A DNA stretch of 64,000 nucleotides from assembly GCA_029582165.1 (NCBI GenBank), contig CM055885.1:9608729-9672728 (forward strand). The letters are read 5' to 3'. Origin of the DNA: Portulaca oleracea. Taxonomy: Eukaryota > Streptophyta > Magnoliopsida > Caryophyllales > Portulacaceae. Shown here piece after piece: positions 58,876-64,000 of this stretch. The notes under the pieces are model-generated. The model did not search any database. It saw only the letters and a list, made by a program, of their open reading frames with translations, and was not told where the DNA came from. The position numbers and the translations under genes were made by a program. Every line of letters begins with the position of its first letter. The first letter of the stretch is position 1.

Positions 58876-59252
58876 GTTGGGGATGAATCTACTGGAAATG
58901 ATCTAAGAAATGATGCGGGACGGAGTAGTTGGGGGCCTTCAACTTCGAACTCTCAAGTCAATTAATTGGTTTCTCAAGGCTTCACCCAAGACATTTTTCT
59001 TCAATATATAATGTCTAGCTAGCTATATGTCACACACTATATATACAAACTTAAGTATTGATTTATTAATTAGCACTTCTATTAGTTTTGCATTAATTTT
59101 ACATCGTACCAAACTGTCATTGATTAGTACGTTATACTTATTGTAAGCACGAGATCAACTTCTTTTGTGAAATGAATTAAGGGTGCGTGCTTATAATTAC
59201 ATTTGTGCTCTTTTTGGTATTTTATATGTTTCTTCACACAATAAAAGAAGAG

Positions 59253-59254
<2 letters not shown>

Positions 59255-59302
<48 letters not shown>
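59255..59302. repeat. (AC)24 microsatellite with adjoining AT repeats
   Basis: 48 bases of perfect AC repeat, followed by TATATA runs at 59303-59310 and about 59388-59416. The LINE poly(A) end lies at the last AT run. Confidence 0.97.
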
Positions 59303-59312
<10 letters not shown>

Positions 59313-59384
59313 TTGTATTTGTATTTATATATAATATTACTAAACTAAAGCATATATTTATTAATGTATATATAATTAATTGTG

Positions 59385-59415
<31 letters not shown>

Positions 59416-59416
59416 A

Positions 59417-62150
59417 TTTTTTTTTTTGAAAGGGTAAAAAGTATAACCATTCAATAAAACCAATAAGGTGTTACAACCCTATCTGCAGAGAAGATCCATA
59501 CAATGTTTGAAGCTTTGAGAGTGTTTAGATAAGAACAAGGTTCTATCACGAAGTACAGTTTTGAGGACATGTTGAGTGTCGAGGGGGGATTTTCTTCGGT
59601 TTTTGAAACAAACCAAGTTTCTAACAGCCTGGATGTTGTAGATGTAGCTGGTGAGACAAGCCATTGAGAGATTTCTCTTCCATTTAGAGGCACTCCAATT
59701 TAGAATGTTCTTACACCAATGTTCAAAGTCACAACCTATAGTTGTGGGTAAAAGAGTAGCAAGCGCAGTTCTGACCTGGGTTGCGAAGGAGCAGGAGAAG
59801 AGAAGATGATTAGTGGTTTCCTCTTCATTATGACAAAGGGGACATGTGGGGTCAATATGATGCGAGTATTGTTTGATACGGGTTTTAGTTTGGAGCCTTC
59901 CATGCAGGGTAATCCAGGCTATATAAGAGTGTCGCGGAGTATTGAGCTTATTCCATACCAATCTTTCTCAATGCCAGTTTGCATGGATTCCAGAGAGCCA
60001 TTCATATCCTGCCTGAACCGTATATTTATGATGAAGACAAGTTGCTGGTTTGAACGTGTCACGAACCTTGCAGATTTTTTTAAAATACCAGCAAACATCA
60101 TAATTAGGTTGGTAGTCCCACCAGTTTACTCCGTGAAGATATCTACCATGGATCCATTTGATCCAGAGACATTGCTTGTTATTCTGGATGGCAAAAACTT
60201 GTTTGGCTATGAGGGAGGTATTCCAATTCTGAAGGTCTTTCAGCCCCAATCCCCCTTTTGTTTTTGGCCTGCAGATAGTGGCCCAGGCAATAGGGGTTTT
60301 CCTGTAGTTTTCATCAGCACCCCAAAGGAAATTTCTACAAATTTGTGTAATTTCCTGAATTACAGCTCGAGGAAGTATTAGGATTGAAGCCCAGAAGGAG
60401 TATATTCCCATGAGAACTGTAGTGATAAGAGTGACTCTCCCAGCATAAGAGAGGTTGTTGGACTTCCAGATTTGAATCTTTGCCGTGATTTTCCCCACCA
60501 GTCTATTGCAATCCATTTTACTCAGTTTACCCGCAGTGATGGGCATGCCAAGGTAGTAGAAAGGAAGAGCCCCTTCTTGAAAGCAAGTTTGCTTAAGGAT
60601 ATCATCTTTGATATTTTGGGGCACCCCGCTTAGAAGAATTGTGGATTTCATGGGGTTCACAGCTAGTCCCGAAGCATCTTGGAAATGCTGTAAGGCATTA
60701 AGTAACAGGTTTACTGAGAATGGATCAGCAACACTAAATACCATCAGGTCATCAGGAAAGACAAGATGATTTAGGAAGAATTTTCTGCAACGCGGGTAGT
60801 ATTTAAAACTTGGGTTTTTTGTAACTCCCATGAAGCTACGAGATAGGTAGTCCATAGTGAGGACAAAAAGGAGGGGAGATATGGGATCACCCTGACGAAG
60901 ACCCCGTCCACCCTTGAAGAAACCATAGTTGCTCCCATTTACTTGGATGGTGAAAGAAGTGGTTGTAACACATTCCATTATCCACTGAATGAACTTAGTA
61001 GAGAACTTGTATCTGTAGAGAAGATCATGCAGGAAATCCCAATGAATTGTGTCAAAAGCTTTTCGTAGGTCAATCTTGAACAGACAGCGTGATTGAGTAT
61101 GTTTCCTATTGAAACCCCTGGTTAATTCTTGGCATAGGAGCACATTGTGGAGTAGTTCTCTTCCCGGGACAAATGCAGACTGGCTATCATTTATAATGTC
61201 GGGAAGGACGTGTTTCAATCTCCTAGCAATCAGCTTGGAGATACACTTATAAACAGTGTTGCATCACGCTATAGGTCTGAAATCTGCAGCGTTTGTGGGG
61301 TTTGCTACTTTAGGGATAAGAGCCAAAGTAGTAGTGTTCATAGCTTTCAGCATTTTCCCGTTATTGAAGAATTCATGAACAGCAGAAGTAACAAATGGAC
61401 CTATATCATTCCAAGCTGCTTTAAAGAAACCACTGGTGTAGCCATCTGGCCAGGGGATTTATGGTTTGGAATTGAGAACATGGCATCTTTAATGTCTTCA
61501 TCAGTAAAAGGGGCACAGAGGTAGGCATGCTGATTAGAGGAAATCAAACGGCCTTGCTGAATAATTTCATCCTTGATGTGTACTCGGCATGTTTGTTGTG
61601 TACCAATGAGGTCTTCATAGTAATCAGCAATAATATTACCCACTGCATCATAACCTTCTTCAATTTCCCCTTTTCCATTTTCCAGGGAATAGTAAATATT
61701 TTCTTGCTTTCTTTTCTTCAATCTTGCAAAGAAAAATCTCGAGCAAGTGTCACCATAGGTAGAGGCTTCATTTTGCTCTGTTGCGAGATCAACGAGATGG
61801 AGGAGTTCAGAATATCTAGATACTGAGTTTTGTAAAGTTCCTCAATTTCATGAAGATTATCATCAGTGCTAGAGTACACAATTTGAGATTGGATGTCTTC
61901 TAATCTTTTCCTGGCAAGTAGCATTTGATGATGGATGTCTGCATATTTGTTGCGATTCAGCTTCTTGAGAGCATATTAGAGCTGTCTCAGAATATGGTGC
62001 AGAGTGTACATGTGATACCCGGATCTTCTTGTGGCGATAGTATGTTGAACAAGAGGCTAAAAATCAGGGTCTTTGGTCCACATATCACAAAAACGAAACT
62101 TGCTTTTCAGCCTTGGTCCTTCTTGAAGTTAGAGTAGTATCCACAAGACA
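59417..62150 (-). mobile_element. Plant L1-type LINE, 5'-truncated
   Basis: The 3' end is a poly(A) (T run at 59417-59427 on the plus strand). Going 5' are the zf-RVT domain, the RT, the linker with ADIHHQMLLARKRLEDIQ, and the last part of the endonuclease with DMWTKDPDF near 62050. The endonuclease catalytic part is missing, so it was truncated on insertion. It lies between the TnpA-like gene and the CACTA right end. No target duplication identified. Confidence 0.88.
59479..62110 (-). pseudogene. LINE ORF2 (endonuclease end, reverse transcriptase, zf-RVT), broken
   Basis: Pieces 61718-61924 and 61401-61721 are the linker (FSIPNHKSPGQMA). 59968-61218 is a 416-residue RT with SAFVPGRELLHN, FKIDLRKAFDTIHWDFL, GGRGLRQGDPISPLLFVL, and FPDDLMVF where active enzymes have FADD. 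59479-59961 is the zinc-knuckle domain with CPLCHNEEETTNHLLFSC. The RT would copy LINE RNA at the target site. Frameshifts or stops at about 61720, 61310 and 59965, together with the altered motif, make it inactive. Confidence 0.88.
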
Positions 62151-62458
62151 GACAATGCCATCTGAGAAGTGTCGATAATTGATGAATACACAGTACGAAG
62201 CGTCGATGTGTGGGGATACTCAGAAAATTTTAATTGATGAATACAGGGACTATTGACAGTAAAAAGCGTCGACCGCTTTGAAGGACCGACATCAAGAAGT
62301 GTCGATAATTCTCACGCTCTCCACGCATATAAGTGTCGCAAATTTCTGACACCAGAATTTTCGACGCTTTTTTAAGCGTCGACCGCCTTTTGATCTACAC
62401 ACAAAAGTGTCGAAAAAAGGCTAAATAAGTGTCGAATTTTCCCTGTTTTTCTAGTAGT
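62151..62458 (+). repeat. CACTA right end with subterminal repeats
   Basis: Six to eight copies of AAGTGTCGA or AAGCGTCGA in both directions between 62160 and 62435, then CCCTGTTTTTCTAGTAGT at 62437-62456. Such repeats are binding sites for TnpA-type proteins. The terminal base reads A where CACTA needs G, which would impair excision. Confidence 0.72.
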
Positions 62459-62646
62459 ATAATGCAATACGTGCAAGCCCCCAGCTTTTATTTATCGGTC
62501 AATCTTAGACTGTTTACAAGGAATTGAACTCAAAAAATAACACAAATTATGTTGACTATTGACATAATTACATTAAAGATTATAAAAGACAAGCAATATC
62601 AAAGAAACATAAAACAATTGCATGTACATTCTTTACACTAATACGC

Positions 62647-62868
62647 CTAAGGGATCCCAAACCGTGTCTTCTCCCATGCATACACGTACGCGGTGGCAAC
62701 TTGGTAGGAGATTCTTCCCCCCTGCTGAAGACCGACTGGCCATGATACCGTGGAGGACACCGTGTTCTCGTCGTTTACACGTTGCTGGCTATCAATAGTC
62801 CCTCGTTCCTCCGCCTTGGTTAAATCAGACCGGAGGCAGAAACGATGTACTCGTGGCATGCCCTTCAC
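62647..62868 (-). CDS. Unknown 73-residue frame, possible last exon
   Basis: Open on the minus strand, GC-richer than its surroundings, ending VATAYVYAWEKTRFGIP before TAG. I do not recognise it. The left flank (62460-62646) is AT-rich like a 3' untranslated region. An AG stands before the first codons, so it could be a terminal exon whose upstream part is lost. It could also be chance. Confidence 0.25.
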   Translation of the reverse strand: MKGMPRVHRFCLRSDLTKAEERGTIDSQQRVNDENTVSSTVSWPVGLQQGGRISYQVATAYVYAWEKTRFGIP

Positions 62869-62945
62869 TCTTTAAACAAAACTTGTTGTCACTTCTTTTC
62901 GTCCCATTTTGTTGTTTAGCTCTCACCTTCTACATCCCTTTAATC

Positions 62946-64000
62946 ATGGCCTTTGAAAAGAAACTTAACCTCTGGATAAATTCCTTATCGAAACCCGAAA
63001 AACATCTCCACATTTTTTACAATTTATCCCTCATTTTGAGCCTGAAGCAAGTGAAGATCAACTGGGATTTTCTTAAGATGGCCTTTATGTTATGGGACTC
63101 GAGGCTTCATGTATTCCGATTTTCTTGGAACGAATTAGGTCCTCTCCCCGAAGAATGGGCATGTATCTTCGGCTTCGATCTTTATGCTCTACCGACGACT
63201 CCTCCCCTTGCTTTAAATTATCGCTAAAGGTTCGAAGAGCTGACTAACTTCAATCATCGCGTGCTCGAGCACATTTTGGTGAACAACATGGTGAATCACC
63301 AGGCCATGGTAGAATTCTTACAGTCACCGGAAGCACTTAAACTCAAATCGACATTAAGAGTACGAGGTTTGGTCTTTTGTATCTTGGTTGAATTCTTGTT
63401 TTATCATGGCGGTTCGGGTTTTGCTCCTCTTTCACTTATCCATATCATCGATGAAATAGCCCGTGGCTATAACCCGACTCCCATGATGGTGGCGGAAACT
63501 CTATTGGGCCTCGATTCCTGGAGTTCAAAGCAAATCTTTCGAGGAAGCCCCCTTGTTCTTCAAGTAAGTATCGACGTCTATTTTTTCTTTTTTTTGTATA
63601 TTTTTTTCTTTTTCTTGATTTTGCATGAATTATCTAAATAACCGATGTGAAATCAATTTGTCGATTTTCCCTTGGTTATATTCTTTATCTTTTCTTTTTT
63701 TTTTTTTGCAACCAAGAGACTACTATCTTTTCTTTTCTTTTTTGCAACCTCAGCATGGTGTTCTCCCCTATAACCCCATTGGAATTGGCCCAGTTCTGCC
63801 AGTGCAAAAGGAAGTTTGATGCGCGCCTTAGCTTTGAGAAATGGGTGATCTTTTTGAAGGATCACAAAGAAATCCAATGGTGGATTCAATGGTGGAGGGT
63901 CCCTTGCTTCTCCAACCACTCGAGCAAGGTAGCTCATATCACTCTGTTGGGTCTGGGGGAACTCACCTACTACTTCCTCGACCGGGTCATGCGCCAAATG
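62946..64000 (+). pseudogene. DUF7745 / plant-mobile-domain-like gene, partial and broken
   Basis: Exon 1 (62946-63563, donor CAA/GTAAGT) has LNLWINSLSKPEKHLH, FLKMAFMLWDSRLHVFRFSWNELGPLPEEWA and, later, GYNPTPMMVAETLLGLDSW. Exon 2 (from about 63754 after TTGCAACCTCAG) has WVIFLKDHKEIQWWIQWW and ITLLGLGELTYYFLDRVMRQ and runs off the window. This pattern fits the plant DUF7745 family, whose role is unknown and which is often associated with mobile elements. A TAA at 63225 interrupts exon 1, and the exon 1-2 join is off by one base with the visible acceptor. Start chosen at MAFEKK, where similarity begins. Confidence 0.65.

Larger units (their letters stand above)
49960..58965 (+). pseudogene. 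TnpA-like (Transposase_24, Ptta/En/Spm) gene, 8 exons, broken
   Basis: Exons by splice sites and phase: to 50222, 51252-51662, 51748-51992, 52082-52294, 56452-56544, 56650-56754, 56914-57330, 58876-58965. Internal joins keep frame. The protein has a Ser/Pro-rich N-terminus, then a domain with GLRIRVAFNNLDQPIR, the segment DKKSVNDIYGLVPEG and TRLVNYWCS, then FKNTHNKGG and a C-terminal helix with TAAYRMVIEKMSLVLEAV. This fits plant TnpA-like proteins that bind CACTA subterminal repeats. In-frame stops at 52283, 56941 and 57124, two more in exon 1, and a 4.1-kb copia element in intron 4 show it is dead. Confidence 0.72.
49956..62458 (+). mobile_element. CACTA (En/Spm) transposon remnant, with nested copia and LINE
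   Basis: Right end: inverted CCCTGTTTTTCTAGTAGT(A), matching the CACTACTAGAAA type of terminus with its last base changed, and subterminal AAGYGTCGA repeats. The left end was not found. The only gene is a TnpA-like pseudogene in plus orientation near the right end, as usual in CACTA elements. No TnpD transposase gene is present, so the element is deleted or non-autonomous. A copia element lies in an intron and a LINE lies between gene and right end. Confidence 0.7.

Noticed and set aside
59183..59463. Frames rich in Thr-His or Cys-Val on either strand
   Set aside because: Translations of the (AC)24 microsatellite and AT repeats.
59806..60381. 191-residue plus-strand frame
   Set aside because: Lies opposite the LINE reverse transcriptase, whose motifs are clear on the minus strand.

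Overview
The window is repeat-dense nuclear DNA from a flowering plant. Only plant-type mobile elements are recognisable: Athila-like Ty3/gypsy, Tat/Ogre-like LTRs, a Pong-like PIF/Harbinger element, a CACTA element with a Transposase_24-type gene, plant L1-type LINEs, a hAT MITE and a Helitron end. Introns have plant-type GT..AG splice sites. The species cannot be fixed from sequence alone. No intact host gene is visible, and nearly every coding region is broken by stops or frameshifts.

Layout. 1-3307: LTR-like segment (C1) with a TATA box, telo-box leader and a 7-copy tandem repeat. 3311 to about 7340: decayed Pong-like element (minus strand) with a transposase and a Myb-like ORF1. 7778-10145: first copy of a duplicated unit holding an array of GCACGATCGTGC palindromes and a long-TIR MITE. 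11658-14798: two Tat-like LTRs in opposite orientation, with minisatellites in their 3' regions. 14799-42679: Athila-like element A (minus strand), inserted in the second Tat LTR. Its own 5' LTR is split by a second Athila-like element B (27068-41121). Target-site duplications support both insertions, so the order is Tat LTR, then A, then B. 42685-46390: rest of the Tat LTR and a segment (C2) that is a diverged inverted relative of C1. About 46400-46703: Helitron end. 46702-49955: second copy of the duplicated unit, with a 511-bp tandem duplication and a hAT MITE nested in the first MITE. About 49960-62458: CACTA remnant whose 8-exon TnpA-like pseudogene is split by a gag-only copia element (52308-56363) and followed by a 5'-truncated LINE (59417 to about 62150). 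From 62946: a broken DUF7745 (plant-mobile-domain-like) gene running off the edge.

How the parts work together. A and B share one plan: tRNA-Asp-type primer site, gag-protease-RT-RNase H-integrase, an unusually long spacer, a third ORF of the ATHILA ORF-1 type, then about 2.2 kb of 3' non-coding DNA with repeated polypurine tracts. The most interesting signal is non-coding. All four LTRs carry about 8-10 copies of a 16-bp palindrome, GACCGTGGCCACGGTC and variants, just upstream of the LTR TATA box. The same motif forms a second cluster in front of the third ORF in both elements, next to a telo-box. This suggests a shared palindromic enhancer driving both the genomic and a separate third-ORF transcript. 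An unrelated repeat in the window has the same design with a different palindrome.
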